From positions 1 through 64,000 of the IMG/VR virus record IMGVR_UViG_3300042691_027019: 64,000 nucleotides of DNA; one strand, 5' to 3'. A program made the position numbers and the translations under genes. Every line of letters begins with the position of its first letter. The first letter of the stretch is position 1. Of the stretch, positions 23,520-33,494 are shown piece after piece. The notes beneath the pieces were generated by a model that saw only the letters and a program-made list of their open reading frames with translations, was not told the DNA's origin and did not search any database. This DNA is from a virus.

Positions 23520-23586
23520 AGTAATTCCTTATTTTTGTTGTTTGCTTTGCTGCCTGGAGATTATAAAGTGCGCCTATTATGATGCC

Positions 23587-23594
23587 TATAAATA
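23587..23594 (+). promoter_or_regulatory. Consensus late promoter for the baseplate operon
   Basis: An exact TATAAATA, 59 bases before the first baseplate gene at 23654 and within the divergent gap with gp55. It would drive the long plus-strand structural operon. Confidence 0.75.
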
Positions 23595-23653
23595 TTGTTA
23601 TAGTATACTGAATTTTATATGAAAAAACAACCTATTAATAAACGGATTTAACA

Positions 23654-24559
23654 ATGGGACTATTAGACACAGCAGGCAAAGTTTTAGGTGTTATCGGCGG
23701 GGTTAATAAAGTTATCTCTTCCAATCCCACTTTAAATCGTTTATTTGGTGCAGGATTAGGCAGAGGCGCCGAAGCGTCTGATCAATTAAACACACATGCT
23801 ACGTGGACCACAAGAAACGGCCAAACAGATTTTAGAGTTAAGGTAACTTTACCATCAGAGAGTGATTTAAATAATATATTCTTTGGAGGATCTCGACAGC
23901 AATTCAAAGACAATAAACAGAAATCACCAAACAATGTACTTTGGCCACTAGCTTCTGAAGGCGGAGTAATATTTCCTTTAACGCCAAGCATTATCATTCA
24001 ACATGCTGCCAGTTACAATGCCATGGCATTGACGCACAGCAATTATCCTTTTTATGCCTATGGACACAGTGAGGTACCTTCATTCACAGTGACAGGAGAA
24101 TTTCCTGTACAAAATTATGAAGATGCTCAATATTGGGTAGCCATGTTACATTTCTTTAGATCAGTGACCAAAATGTTCTTTGGAGGACAGAACGATTCTT
24201 TAAAAGGAAATCCTCCACCGATTCTACAACTGAACGGATACGGCAGTTATGTATTCAATAATGTTCCTGTGGTAGTTACTAATTTTAACGTGGACATGAG
24301 AGCCGACGTAGATTATATTTGTACCACACAAAGTTCTATGGTGGGCAAAGGTGGAGTAAATTTAAATTCTTTGTATAGTGATTTAAGTGCAGGAGTAGTT
24401 GCCAATCCTGATAAGAACAACACCTGGGCTCCGGCTCTGAGCACAGTAACTCTACAATTACAACCGGTATATTCTAAAGAAACTATCAAGAAATTTAACA
24501 TGAGAGATTTTGTTAATGGTCGTCTTAATGGCAGCAGCAAAGAGGTAGGATTTATCTAA
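23654..24559 (+). CDS. 48: Baseplate tail tube cap protein (gp48-like)
   Basis: A 301-residue protein at the head of the baseplate operon. It opens with a Gly/Val-rich stretch (GLLDTAGKVLGVIGGVN), then has blocks typical of marine T4-like gp48: FPLTPSIIIQHAASYN, HSNYPFYAYGHSE, FTVTGEFPVQN, EDAQYWVAMLHFFRS and PPPILQLNGYG. In T4 gp48 and gp54 complete the baseplate and start tube polymerisation. The assignment rests on these blocks and on gp53 following directly: the TAATGG junction joins its stop to the gp53 start with one shared base. gp54 is the main alternative. Confidence 0.78.
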   Translation: MGLLDTAGKVLGVIGGVNKVISSNPTLNRLFGAGLGRGAEASDQLNTHATWTTRNGQTDFRVKVTLPSESDLNNIFFGGSRQQFKDNKQKSPNNVLWPLASEGGVIFPLTPSIIIQHAASYNAMALTHSNYPFYAYGHSEVPSFTVTGEFPVQNYEDAQYWVAMLHFFRSVTKMFFGGQNDSLKGNPPPILQLNGYGSYVFNNVPVVVTNFNVDMRADVDYICTTQSSMVGKGGVNLNSLYSDLSAGVVANPDKNNTWAPALSTVTLQLQPVYSKETIKKFNMRDFVNGRLNGSSKEVGFI

Positions 24560-24858
24560 TGGCTCAATACAGCAACACATCTCCTTATTTTAATACATTA
24601 GAGAATAATATTAGTTTGGATTTTTTAATCCCTAGGACTATAACAGCAGAAGCAGATGATATCTCTTACACCATTGATAGAATTTATGCTTATAGGCCAG
24701 ACCTATTAGCGTATGACTTGTATGGCACACCAAGATTATGGTGGGTATTTGCTCAAAGAAATCTAGATATTATTGAAGATCCTATCTATGATTTTTCTCC
24801 AGGCAAAGTAATACAGTTGCCTAAGTTAAGCAATTTAAAAAGTGATCTAGGCCTATAA
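24559..24858 (+). CDS. 53: Baseplate wedge protein gp53
   Basis: A 99-residue protein with the gp53 family pattern RPDLLAYDLYGTPRLWWVFAQRN followed by DPIYDFSPGKVIQLP. In T4, gp53 links the wedges around the hub. It is shorter than T4 gp53, as in other marine T4-like phages, keeping the LysM-like wedge part. The start overlaps the previous stop by one base and the next gene begins 3 bases after its stop. Confidence 0.88.
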   Translation: MAQYSNTSPYFNTLENNISLDFLIPRTITAEADDISYTIDRIYAYRPDLLAYDLYGTPRLWWVFAQRNLDIIEDPIYDFSPGKVIQLPKLSNLKSDLGL

Positions 24859-24861
24859 CAA

Positions 24862-27042
24862 ATGACGATTAATTCAGATGCTATGCAAGGAGCTCCGATT
24901 GGTACTGCCAGATGGAAGACGGCAACCGAAGAGAATGTTCTAGATAGATATGCTTCATACAATTATATTTTTACGTTATCCACAATACCTAGAGAGCAAC
25001 TTTTAAATCCTACCAGCATAATTGCGAGCAGACCTCGCGATGTTATCGCTAAATCTGCAGGCATAGGAGATGAAGGTAATTATTCTCCATTCAATGAAAA
25101 AGGACAAGTTGCTACATCGTCAGCAGCACGTTCAGGATATGTGGATAGAATGATCAATACATTAAAACCAGAAACAATAAAATCGTTAAATGAGTCCAAC
25201 AAAATACTTCAAAGGGGACATGACATATTTTTTAAAAGTGTCACTATAGAAGGACTGAACGCCGCTAATGAAGAAAGAAAATTAGTAAGTTTTAACTCGT
25301 TGAATATGACATTACAGGAACCATTTGGAATCACACTATTTGAAAAATTACGTGCTGCAGCTTTTAATAATGGGTATAGAGATTATATAGATTGTCCTTA
25401 TTTGATCAAGATAGAATTTCGAGGATTTGACACCAAAGGAAATCCTCTACAAGTTATAACTGCTAGGCACATACCAATTAAAATTGCAAGAGTAGAAATG
25501 TCTATCGATGCCGGTGGGACGAATTACGATGTGCAAGCAATGGCGTGGAACGAGTATGCAATGACAGATAAATTTTTATACACTAGAGGCACCGGCGGAT
25601 CCTATACTAATTCAACAAAAGACAAAGAACTCACAGGAGTGGATAAGAGAGCACAAACTCTCAACGGAGCTCTAACACTCTTAGAAGAGAATTTAAATGA
25701 ACAACAAAAGATAGAATTACGATACCAATTGCGAGACAACGAAGGAACACTGGATCGGTACATCATAGATGCAGCACCCGGGGTGTATCAATTCACAGAA
25801 TCTAGCGGAAACTCTAATTTTGATGAAACGAGTCCAGGACCGGGGTCTTATAAATTCACTATTAGGCCAAATCAAAGTATAGCACAAATTATACAAGACA
25901 TTGTGCTACAAACCGAGGAATATAGAAATATAGACAAGATTGTAGAAAAGTATTGGAAAGATATAGGAAACGCACAGGAATTAGAAGGACAAATAACAAA
26001 TGAAGAGCTCAAAACAATGATCCCAGATTTTATGGTGCCGTGGTTCAAAATTAAAACTTCTATATACAACACCGAAGCGTTTGATAGAACAACTAAGATG
26101 CATGCTAAAATAATACATTTCCAAGTGATTCCATATAGAATACACATATTAAATTTTGCAGTGCCAGGCCTCAGTGGTAGTCCATCATGGAATAGGAAAG
26201 CATTAAAAGCCTACAAATACATTTACACAGGAGAAAATACTCAAATATTAGATTTAAAAATTAATTACAATTATGGATTTTATCAGGCAGCATTATTGGA
26301 TGGATCTAGGAAAGATGCTCAAACTGCTAGAGAGGTAAAAGATTTATCATTGGTACAATATGCTAGACAATTTGGTAACAAATCACTAGACTACCCAGAG
26401 GAGATGTTGCCAATGAGGAAATATCCAACCACAGTGAAGAACGAAGACGTATCCACAGAAGACAGAGGCAGCAGGACACAGGTAGACGGATTCATGGAAT
26501 ATCTAACCAATCCTTTAGCAGACATGGTGAATGTAGAGATGACTATAATGGGAGATCCTGCATTCATAGGACAGGAAAACTATCTACCTATAGAAAGAAA
26601 AACCACGGCAACTGAGAACGGCGGAGGTCAAGTATCAGAGCAAGTGCCAAGATACAAAGGACTTTATTGGGATAAAAATTTAGGATGTTTTAATTATGAT
26701 CAAGCAGAGGCATTCGTCACTTTAGATTTTAGATTTCCTACAGATATAAATGAAAAGAAGGGTGTAATGGATTTTCAGTCAATGGAGAATGTATTTTTTA
26801 GTGGATTGTACAGAGTGACTAAAGTAACAAGTAATTTTGATCAAGGAAAATTTACACAAACACTAGCCCTAGTTAGATTTGACCAGCAAGGAAAAGAAAT
26901 TAATGTTGTGGAAAATATAAAAATATTGTCAGATGCTAAAGAGAAACTGATAAATTCTTTGAGTGGAACATACACATTGACCAACCAAGAGCTTGATGCC
27001 AAAACACAGGCAGATAATCAACTCGGAAGTGGAGGAGCATAA
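24862..27042 (+). CDS. Baseplate hub-like structural protein (gp27 position)
   Basis: A 726-residue structural protein between gp53 and gp5. The first 250 residues have NYIFTLSTIPREQLL, FFKSVTIEGLN, LNMTLQEPFG and YDVQAMAWNEYAM, consistent with a large beta-barrel hub-type protein that describes positions and deformation of the tube end. A later region, ILDLKINYNYGFYQAAL, and a C-terminal LYRVTKVTSNFDQGKF, resemble gp27/gpD-like hub features at fold level. No enzyme motif was found. Being directly upstream of gp5, with which a hub protein would form the central spike complex, it is the best gp27 candidate, but the identification is by context. Confidence 0.65.
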   Translation: MTINSDAMQGAPIGTARWKTATEENVLDRYASYNYIFTLSTIPREQLLNPTSIIASRPRDVIAKSAGIGDEGNYSPFNEKGQVATSSAARSGYVDRMINTLKPETIKSLNESNKILQRGHDIFFKSVTIEGLNAANEERKLVSFNSLNMTLQEPFGITLFEKLRAAAFNNGYRDYIDCPYLIKIEFRGFDTKGNPLQVITARHIPIKIARVEMSIDAGGTNYDVQAMAWNEYAMTDKFLYTRGTGGSYTNSTKDKELTGVDKRAQTLNGALTLLEENLNEQQKIELRYQLRDNEGTLDRYIIDAAPGVYQFTESSGNSNFDETSPGPGSYKFTIRPNQSIAQIIQDIVLQTEEYRNIDKIVEKYWKDIGNAQELEGQITNEELKTMIPDFMVPWFKIKTSIYNTEAFDRTTKMHAKIIHFQVIPYRIHILNFAVPGLSGSPSWNRKALKAYKYIYTGENTQILDLKINYNYGFYQAALLDGSRKDAQTAREVKDLSLVQYARQFGNKSLDYPEEMLPMRKYPTTVKNEDVSTEDRGSRTQVDGFMEYLTNPLADMVNVEMTIMGDPAFIGQENYLPIERKTTATENGGGQVSEQVPRYKGLYWDKNLGCFNYDQAEAFVTLDFRFPTDINEKKGVMDFQSMENVFFSGLYRVTKVTSNFDQGKFTQTLALVRFDQQGKEINVVENIKILSDAKEKLINSLSGTYTLTNQELDAKTQADNQLGSGGA

Positions 27043-29558
27043 TGCCAGGCGATACATCAACACCCAATAGACAGAATAGAACTTCTACCTACACAGAGGT
27101 CAATCCTGGCCCCTATATCGGCATAGTGAAAGACAACGTGGATCCTTCTAAAATGGGAGGATTACGAGTGCTGATACCCAGTCTATCAGGAGTTAACGAA
27201 GGGTTTGCTGGGCAGCTCTATGATGTGCAATACCTTATGCCATTCTATGGTGCTAAGAGTACCAATGCATTGTCTGGCAGCACAGCGGGTGACGTAGCCA
27301 AATATGAAGATGGAGCTCATTCTTATGGAATGTGGATGGTGCCCCCAGACATAGACAGTCGAGTGCTGGTTATATTTGTAGAAGGCAAAATTTCTCAGGG
27401 TTTTTGGTTTGGTTGTGTACAGGATCCTTTAACCAATCACATGATTCCAGGCATAGCAGCATCGAAAGACACAGTGGGAGAAACATCATCAGAAGATACC
27501 ACACAAGATCTTAAAAGAGAAATTTATGGCACAGATATAGTGCCAGCCGGAGAAATAAACAGGAAATTATATAATTTTAGTGGAGGAGCAGGAGGCACCG
27601 ATAGATTAAGGAAACCTATACATCCATTCGCAAATACTCTGAGAGAACAGGGATTGAGCCAAGACACAGTGAGAGGCACTACAACTAGCTCTGCACGTAG
27701 AGAGAGCCCTAGCGCCGTGTTTGGAATCAGCACACCAGGAAGAGTAGATCCTGAAAGAAGAAAAGCCAAATTAGGACCGGTAGATGCATTAGAAGACATA
27801 CCAGTGGTAAGAAATGCTGGACACACTTTTGTAATGGATGACGGAGATGCAGTAGGAGACAATCAATTGATACGATTAAGGACCAGTTCTGGTCATCAGT
27901 TATTGATGCATGATACAGCAGGAGTGATGTACCTAGCCAATGCTAAAGGCACTGTATGGATGGAGTTTAGTAACGATGGTGCAGTGGATATCTATGCTCA
28001 AAAAGGTTATAACATAAGATCTGGGGGAGACATAAACTTTCACTCAGAAGGTGATATTAATATGTACGCCAATAGGAATATTAAAATTAAAGCCAACGAA
28101 CATCTAGGAGAAGATCCATTAGATAGAACTATTAAAGGATTTGTCAGCATTGATGGTTCAATTATTAATCAAATAGCCAGCCGAGCAATGAATGTGACAG
28201 TGGACAAAGGATACTACAGTCTGCGAACCGGTATGAGCATCTACACACAAGCAGCAGGTGGGCAACAAATACATCAAGCATCAGGACAAGTGCACCTAGT
28301 GGGCAGTCAAGTCCATTTTAACAGTATGCCTGCAGATCCAAATCTAGTACAACCTTTGCAAAGAACTGCTTTCAATCAACCATATGGCACAGGAACTGGA
28401 GAAGTTCAAGTTCCCGATGTTACTCCTATTCTCAAAGGATCAGTTGGAGTGATGAAACAAGACAGAAGCATACCAGGCATGTCAGGCATGCGAGTGCCAA
28501 CACATGAACCATTCCTATGGCACTATGACAATTTTAAAGCGTTTTCAGCATCTGGTAAGAGAGAAGATGCCAATGTGCCAGGCACTCTTGGATATGCAGA
28601 ACAAAGAAATAGAACCAGCACAGTACCTACGGTAAGATTAGGACAATATCAAGCCGACTTAGAAAAATATATTAAGAACACGGTTCCAGGTACCACAGAT
28701 GTTGCGGCTATACAGAAAGCCACTGCTGATTTTACACAAAACTATTCAAGTATTTTCAACTTATCAGACTCAGGACCACTGGCTATCAGACCATTACTGC
28801 CAGGAATCAGTGATGTTTCGAATCAAGTTATTAATAGAATCACAGGCATTGCAGGAGGAGAAGTAGGCAATCTATTCAAAGATCAAATATTTGTGAATCA
28901 AGCTGGCACATTGTATACACTTGGAGACATGGGTAAAGTTATTAATAATTTGCCAGGAGGCAATGTTGTTGGCAATCTTGCTGCCACAGCACAAAATGCA
29001 GTAAACGCCACTGTTGGAAATGTGATCAATAATGCGATCAGTAGCGGAGTTAACAGTGTAGCCAACACTGTATTTTCTAATAGTAATGTATCTGCAGTTA
29101 AAGACTTTTTCCGAGGAGATGGTATAGACACGTATGCTCTCGCAAATGATATGTCTGTAAGCTCTTTTGTAGATCCTCAAGTATTTGGAGGAGGATTGCC
29201 AGACCTATTCAAAAATGTTGGAGATATATTTGGACAGGGAGCATTCGGAAACAATGTAATATCTGGTATAAATTTAAGCAATCTATCTCCAGAAGGATTG
29301 ATACAAGGACTGGGCACAGCAGCAATCAACACCGGCATAAGTATTGTGACAGATCAATTTAGAAATATTATTGGAGGAGAGATTACTTCTTTAACTAATA
29401 TAACAAGTGTACTGTCAGGAGGAATTGAAAACGTGCTAGGATCTGTGGCATCGAGTGTGGGAGATGTATGGAGTTTTGCACAAGGTGGATTTGCTTTCAG
29501 TGATGGCGCTGATATTTTAACAGTAGCAGATTTTGGATTTGGAGGATTTGGGTGGTAG
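27042..29558 (+). CDS. 5: Baseplate central spike protein gp5, no visible lysozyme domain
   Basis: An 838-residue protein with an N-terminal OB-fold (about residues 18-120: GPYIGIVKDNVDPSKMGGLRV, then a DIDSRVLVIFVEGKISQGFWFG strand pair) and, after an intervening segment, a beta-helix section near residues 275-410 (IRLRTSSGHQLLMHD, VDIYAQKGYNIRSGGDINF, GDINMYANRNIKIKAN). T4 gp5 carries a lysozyme domain between these two; no catalytic Glu/Asp/Thr lysozyme motif is apparent here, as in other marine T4-like phages. The C-terminal 350 residues are Asn/Gly/Val-rich and appear specific to this lineage. It shares one base with the hub gene (AATGCC junction). Confidence 0.85.
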   Translation: MPGDTSTPNRQNRTSTYTEVNPGPYIGIVKDNVDPSKMGGLRVLIPSLSGVNEGFAGQLYDVQYLMPFYGAKSTNALSGSTAGDVAKYEDGAHSYGMWMVPPDIDSRVLVIFVEGKISQGFWFGCVQDPLTNHMIPGIAASKDTVGETSSEDTTQDLKREIYGTDIVPAGEINRKLYNFSGGAGGTDRLRKPIHPFANTLREQGLSQDTVRGTTTSSARRESPSAVFGISTPGRVDPERRKAKLGPVDALEDIPVVRNAGHTFVMDDGDAVGDNQLIRLRTSSGHQLLMHDTAGVMYLANAKGTVWMEFSNDGAVDIYAQKGYNIRSGGDINFHSEGDINMYANRNIKIKANEHLGEDPLDRTIKGFVSIDGSIINQIASRAMNVTVDKGYYSLRTGMSIYTQAAGGQQIHQASGQVHLVGSQVHFNSMPADPNLVQPLQRTAFNQPYGTGTGEVQVPDVTPILKGSVGVMKQDRSIPGMSGMRVPTHEPFLWHYDNFKAFSASGKREDANVPGTLGYAEQRNRTSTVPTVRLGQYQADLEKYIKNTVPGTTDVAAIQKATADFTQNYSSIFNLSDSGPLAIRPLLPGISDVSNQVINRITGIAGGEVGNLFKDQIFVNQAGTLYTLGDMGKVINNLPGGNVVGNLAATAQNAVNATVGNVINNAISSGVNSVANTVFSNSNVSAVKDFFRGDGIDTYALANDMSVSSFVDPQVFGGGLPDLFKNVGDIFGQGAFGNNVISGINLSNLSPEGLIQGLGTAAINTGISIVTDQFRNIIGGEITSLTNITSVLSGGIENVLGSVASSVGDVWSFAQGGFAFSDGADILTVADFGFGGFGW

Positions 29559-29561
29559 ATT

Positions 29562-29969
29562 ATGGCATACGAAGATAAAAATAGCAATAGCAACTTAAGA
29601 CAAGTGTTCAAAGGTTTCAGTTCACGAGCCGATCAAAACAATTTTAGATTGTACGATTTTGAATTAATCAAACAGGATCTTATCAATAGATTGAGTGTAC
29701 GCAAAGGCGAGCGAGTGGAAAATCCTGAATTTGGCACTATAATCTATGATTGCATATTTGAACCTTTGACCAATGCTCTAAAACAAGCCATAGCCGATGA
29801 CATTACACAAAATTTAAATGCTGATCCACGTATTAGTTCATCTGATATCACTGTGAGCGAAACTGAAAAAGGCATTGCTGTACAAGCCACTATAACCTAT
29901 GTACCCTACAATATTACCGAGAAATTAACATTCTCATTCGACGAAAACTCTCTTTTACGCCTGTCTTAA
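29562..29969 (+). CDS. 25: Baseplate wedge protein gp25
   Basis: A 135-residue protein of the gp25/lysozyme-like W family, which anchors the sheath to the baseplate. The family core reads NRLSVRKGERVENPEFGT, IIYDCIFEPLTNALK and IADDITQNLNADPRI, with the conserved E-N-P-x-F-G-T motif. It follows gp5 by 3 bases and is followed by gp6, the usual order. Confidence 0.92.
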   Translation: MAYEDKNSNSNLRQVFKGFSSRADQNNFRLYDFELIKQDLINRLSVRKGERVENPEFGTIIYDCIFEPLTNALKQAIADDITQNLNADPRISSSDITVSETEKGIAVQATITYVPYNITEKLTFSFDENSLLRLS

Positions 29970-29989
29970 TCTACGCACTTAATAATATC

Positions 29990-29997
29990 CATAAATA
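29990..29997 (+). promoter_or_regulatory. Possible late promoter variant (CATAAATA) before gp6
   Basis: CATAAATA, one base from the late consensus, in the 43-base gap between gp25 and gp6, 15 bases before the gp6 ATG. The remaining leader would be very short. Confidence 0.35.
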
Positions 29998-30012
29998 TCC
30001 GTGTATTAAACT

Positions 30013-33000
30013 ATGTCCACTACTGATAGACAAAACCGATTGCTTGTAGCCGAAGATTGGCGCAAAATCTATACCAGTTTCCAACAAGCTGATTTTAAAT
30101 CCTACGATTTTGAGACACTGAGAAGGACCATGATTGCCTATCTTAGAGAAAATTATCCAGATGATTTCAATGATTTTGTTGAGAGTTCAGAATACATTGC
30201 GCTGATAGATCTTATTGCGTATATTGCTCAGAGTTTGAGTTTTCGAGTGGATTTAAATGCTCGAGAAAACTTTTTAGAAACAGCTTCTAGAAGAAACAGC
30301 ATACTGAGATTGGCACGATTAATCAATTACAATGCCAAAAGAAATCTTCCAGCCACAGGACTTTTAAAATTTCAATCAGTGTCTACCACCCAGGATGTTC
30401 GAGACAGCGGTGGCAACAGTCTAGCCAACGTTACAATTGTGTGGAATGATTCTACCAATGCTAACGCTAGAGAACAATTTATTACTATATTGAATGCAGC
30501 CAATGTGTCCGGTCAATTAATTGGAAAACCCAAAGAGTCGGGCAACATTGGTGGAATTAAGACAGAGACTTATATGGTGAATACCACTAATACAGACGTA
30601 CCAGTATTCACATTCACTAGAGGCATAAGTGGAATAGCAAGAAACTTTGAAATAGTGCCAGCCACAATATCCGATTCAGAATCTATCTATGAACAAGCAC
30701 CAGTGCCAGGCACAGGATTCACTTATGTTTATAGAAATGATGGAGCAGGTGACTCTAGTCCTAACACAGGATTTTTTGCTCTACTGAAACAAGGATCGTT
30801 GGCCAATCTTGAATTTTCTATAACTCAACCCACAACCAACTATGTTCAATCTATCAATGTTAACAACATCAACAACATCGATGTGTGGTTGTATGAGTTA
30901 GATGATTTTGGACAGATAGAAAAATTTTGGACCAAGGTACCCGATCTCAGTGGTAACAATGTCATCTATAACAGTTTAAATGCAGATGTTAGAGACATCT
31001 ACAATGTTGTCACTAAAACCAATGACGCAGTGGATCTTGTGTTTGGAGATGGCAACTTTTCTAACATACCATCGGGAAGATTTAGAGCATACTACAGAAC
31101 CAGTGCCAATTCAAATTTCTCAGTTCAACCAGCCGACATGCAAGGCATATCATTCAGTATGTCCTACACAGATGTCAATGGAGGAGAACAGACATTAACA
31201 GTCACAGCATCTCTACAACAGAGTATCTATAATGCTGCTGCAACAGAGAGCAACGACAGTATCAAAACCAAAGCACCACAGGTATATTATTCTCAGAATA
31301 GAATGATCACAGCAGAAGATTATAATGTGGTTCCTCTATCAGCATCACAGGAAATTATTAAAATAAAATCAGTAAACAGAAGTGCCAGCGGTATTAGTAG
31401 AGCCAAAGAGATCATAGATCCCACAGGAGCATACAGCAATGTATCAGTATTTGCTGATGACGGAATACTTTACAGAGAAGAGAGCACACCAGAATTTACT
31501 TTTACATTTACAAATAGAAATGAGATATTAGACGTAATTAATCGATTGGTAGAACCAACATTGTCTTTATCTTCTGCTAGACAATTTTATTATATCAAGT
31601 ATGACAGAAGAGATCTTAGTGCTTTAAATGCCTCTTGGGTCAGCACAACCACAGGCACCAATACTAACACAGGTTATTTTACAGCTGGTGGACCATTAGC
31701 AGTGGGAGATTTTGCAACCACTAATTTAAAATATGCTAAACCAGGAGCTCTAATTAAATTTACATCGCCAGACACAAGAAAATTTTTAAACGGCAAATTA
31801 GTATCTGCAAGTACAAACCTAGCACAGGATAGACAGTGGAGTAAAATTGCTGCAGTGGTAGGAGATGGTGCTAACGGAGGAGCAGGCAATCTAGAAACAG
31901 GAATAGGACCAATTACATTAAATGATATAGTGCCTGAAGATGCTGAATTAGCATCAGTTATTCCTCAATTCGTAACTGTATTTGATACTGCATTGAAAAC
32001 AGATTTGCAAGATAGAATAGAAATTTATGAAGAGTTTGGTCTACGATTTGATGAAGAAAACTCTGAATGGATAGTAATAACAGGTGCTAATTTAAATTCT
32101 TCTGAAGAATTTTCTTTGAACGATACAGGAGATAATACAAACACTAATCAAGATGCTAGTTGGTGGTTTAAATTTACCAACGACGGAAATACATACACAG
32201 TAACTTCTAGAGCATTGGATTATATTTTTGAATCAGAAGCAGATAATAAATTTCATTTTGATAGTCAAGAAAGAATATACGATTATATCACAGGAACATC
32301 AGTGAAGGACACTGTGAGAGTATTAAAAAGTAACACTGTGCCCAGCACAGGACTAGGCATAGGTTATCCAATTGATTGGCAGATTGTGGACACAGTGGAA
32401 GAATCAGATGGATATCAAGATAATAGAAAAGTTAAAGTCGGATTTTATGACAACGACGATGATGGAGTAGTTGATAATCCAGATATTTTTGATATTGTAG
32501 TAGAACCAGACGTATCTATCACAACAAAATTTGTATTTTTTGAAAAATATAACAGTTATGACAATATAGAAAGATACAGACCTTATTCAGCTACTAATTT
32601 TATAGTTACTTCTTTAGAATCTAATATTACAATACCGGGAGAGTACGAAGATGGACAACTATTTTATTTCTACACAGATGATGTGGTTAAAATCTACAAC
32701 AGTGAAGCAATAACATTGAACACTACTACAGATTATTATGCTAGAAGAGGCAGAAGTGCTATAGAATTCCTATATAGACACAATGCTGGACAAGGCACTA
32801 GAATAGATCCTTCTCAAACCAATATTGTTGATATCTACATGTTAGAAAGATCTTATGATCAGTTATATAGAACATGGTTATCTCAAGGTGGCACAGAACC
32901 TGCACCATCCACATCAGATCAATTAAGAATTTCTTACTCAGGAGTATTGAATCCATTAAAAGGATTATCAGATCAAATAGTATACCATCCAGTGAAATAC

Positions 33001-33492
33001 AAAATATTATTTGGATCCAAAGCAGAAGAACAATTCCAAGCCACATTCAAAGTGGTTAAAAACTCTCTAACCAATGTGACCAATGCAGTTATCAAAACTC
33101 GAGTTATACAGGCTATAAATGAATTTTTTGCTCTAAATAATTTTGATTTTGGAGATACTTTTTATTTCACAGAGTTAGCTACTTACATACACAATCAATT
33201 AGCACCAGATCTATTAACAGTGGTTATAGTACCCAATCAAAACGAACAAGCATTTGGATCATTATTCCAAATCAGTGGTGCTGCAGATGAAATTTTTATC
33301 AGTGGAGCGACTGTGGATGATGTTGTAATCATTGATGCTATAGGTGCCAATCAGTTAGCAGCTAGCGGTACAGTTGTAACTAGTACTACTGGTACCACTA
33401 CCAGCAATAGATCAACATCGGCAGTATCATCAGTTACCACAGGAAAATCTGGATCAAGATCCAACACAGGCAGTAGCGGAACAGGATACTAG
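30013..33492 (+). CDS. 6: Baseplate wedge protein gp6
   Basis: A 1159-residue protein, larger than T4 gp6 (660 residues). N-terminal blocks are LLVAEDWRKIYTSFQQADF, then DLIAYIAQSLSFRVDLNARENF and LARLINYNAKRNLPATG, which are characteristic of gp6/gpJ-type wedge proteins. A PQVYYSQNRMITAEDYNVVP segment near residue 420 is also conserved. The C-terminal third (about residues 1000-1100: KYKILFGSKAEEQFQATF, VIQAINEFFALNNFDFGDTFYF) is the J-like domain that forms the wedge ring. The last 40 residues are Ser/Thr/Gly-rich and probably disordered. The extra length comes from beta-rich insertions in the middle, about residues 500-950. Confidence 0.9.
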   Translation: MSTTDRQNRLLVAEDWRKIYTSFQQADFKSYDFETLRRTMIAYLRENYPDDFNDFVESSEYIALIDLIAYIAQSLSFRVDLNARENFLETASRRNSILRLARLINYNAKRNLPATGLLKFQSVSTTQDVRDSGGNSLANVTIVWNDSTNANAREQFITILNAANVSGQLIGKPKESGNIGGIKTETYMVNTTNTDVPVFTFTRGISGIARNFEIVPATISDSESIYEQAPVPGTGFTYVYRNDGAGDSSPNTGFFALLKQGSLANLEFSITQPTTNYVQSINVNNINNIDVWLYELDDFGQIEKFWTKVPDLSGNNVIYNSLNADVRDIYNVVTKTNDAVDLVFGDGNFSNIPSGRFRAYYRTSANSNFSVQPADMQGISFSMSYTDVNGGEQTLTVTASLQQSIYNAAATESNDSIKTKAPQVYYSQNRMITAEDYNVVPLSASQEIIKIKSVNRSASGISRAKEIIDPTGAYSNVSVFADDGILYREESTPEFTFTFTNRNEILDVINRLVEPTLSLSSARQFYYIKYDRRDLSALNASWVSTTTGTNTNTGYFTAGGPLAVGDFATTNLKYAKPGALIKFTSPDTRKFLNGKLVSASTNLAQDRQWSKIAAVVGDGANGGAGNLETGIGPITLNDIVPEDAELASVIPQFVTVFDTALKTDLQDRIEIYEEFGLRFDEENSEWIVITGANLNSSEEFSLNDTGDNTNTNQDASWWFKFTNDGNTYTVTSRALDYIFESEADNKFHFDSQERIYDYITGTSVKDTVRVLKSNTVPSTGLGIGYPIDWQIVDTVEESDGYQDNRKVKVGFYDNDDDGVVDNPDIFDIVVEPDVSITTKFVFFEKYNSYDNIERYRPYSATNFIVTSLESNITIPGEYEDGQLFYFYTDDVVKIYNSEAITLNTTTDYYARRGRSAIEFLYRHNAGQGTRIDPSQTNIVDIYMLERSYDQLYRTWLSQGGTEPAPSTSDQLRISYSGVLNPLKGLSDQIVYHPVKYKILFGSKAEEQFQATFKVVKNSLTNVTNAVIKTRVIQAINEFFALNNFDFGDTFYFTELATYIHNQLAPDLLTVVIVPNQNEQAFGSLFQISGAADEIFISGATVDDVVIIDAIGANQLAASGTVVTSTTGTTTSNRSTSAVSSVTTGKSGSRSNTGSSGTGY

Positions 33493-33494
33493 AG

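Noticed and set aside
23560-23565. Minus-strand TATAAT before gp55
   Set aside because: The hexamer is exact, but no acceptable -35 sequence lies at the right distance.
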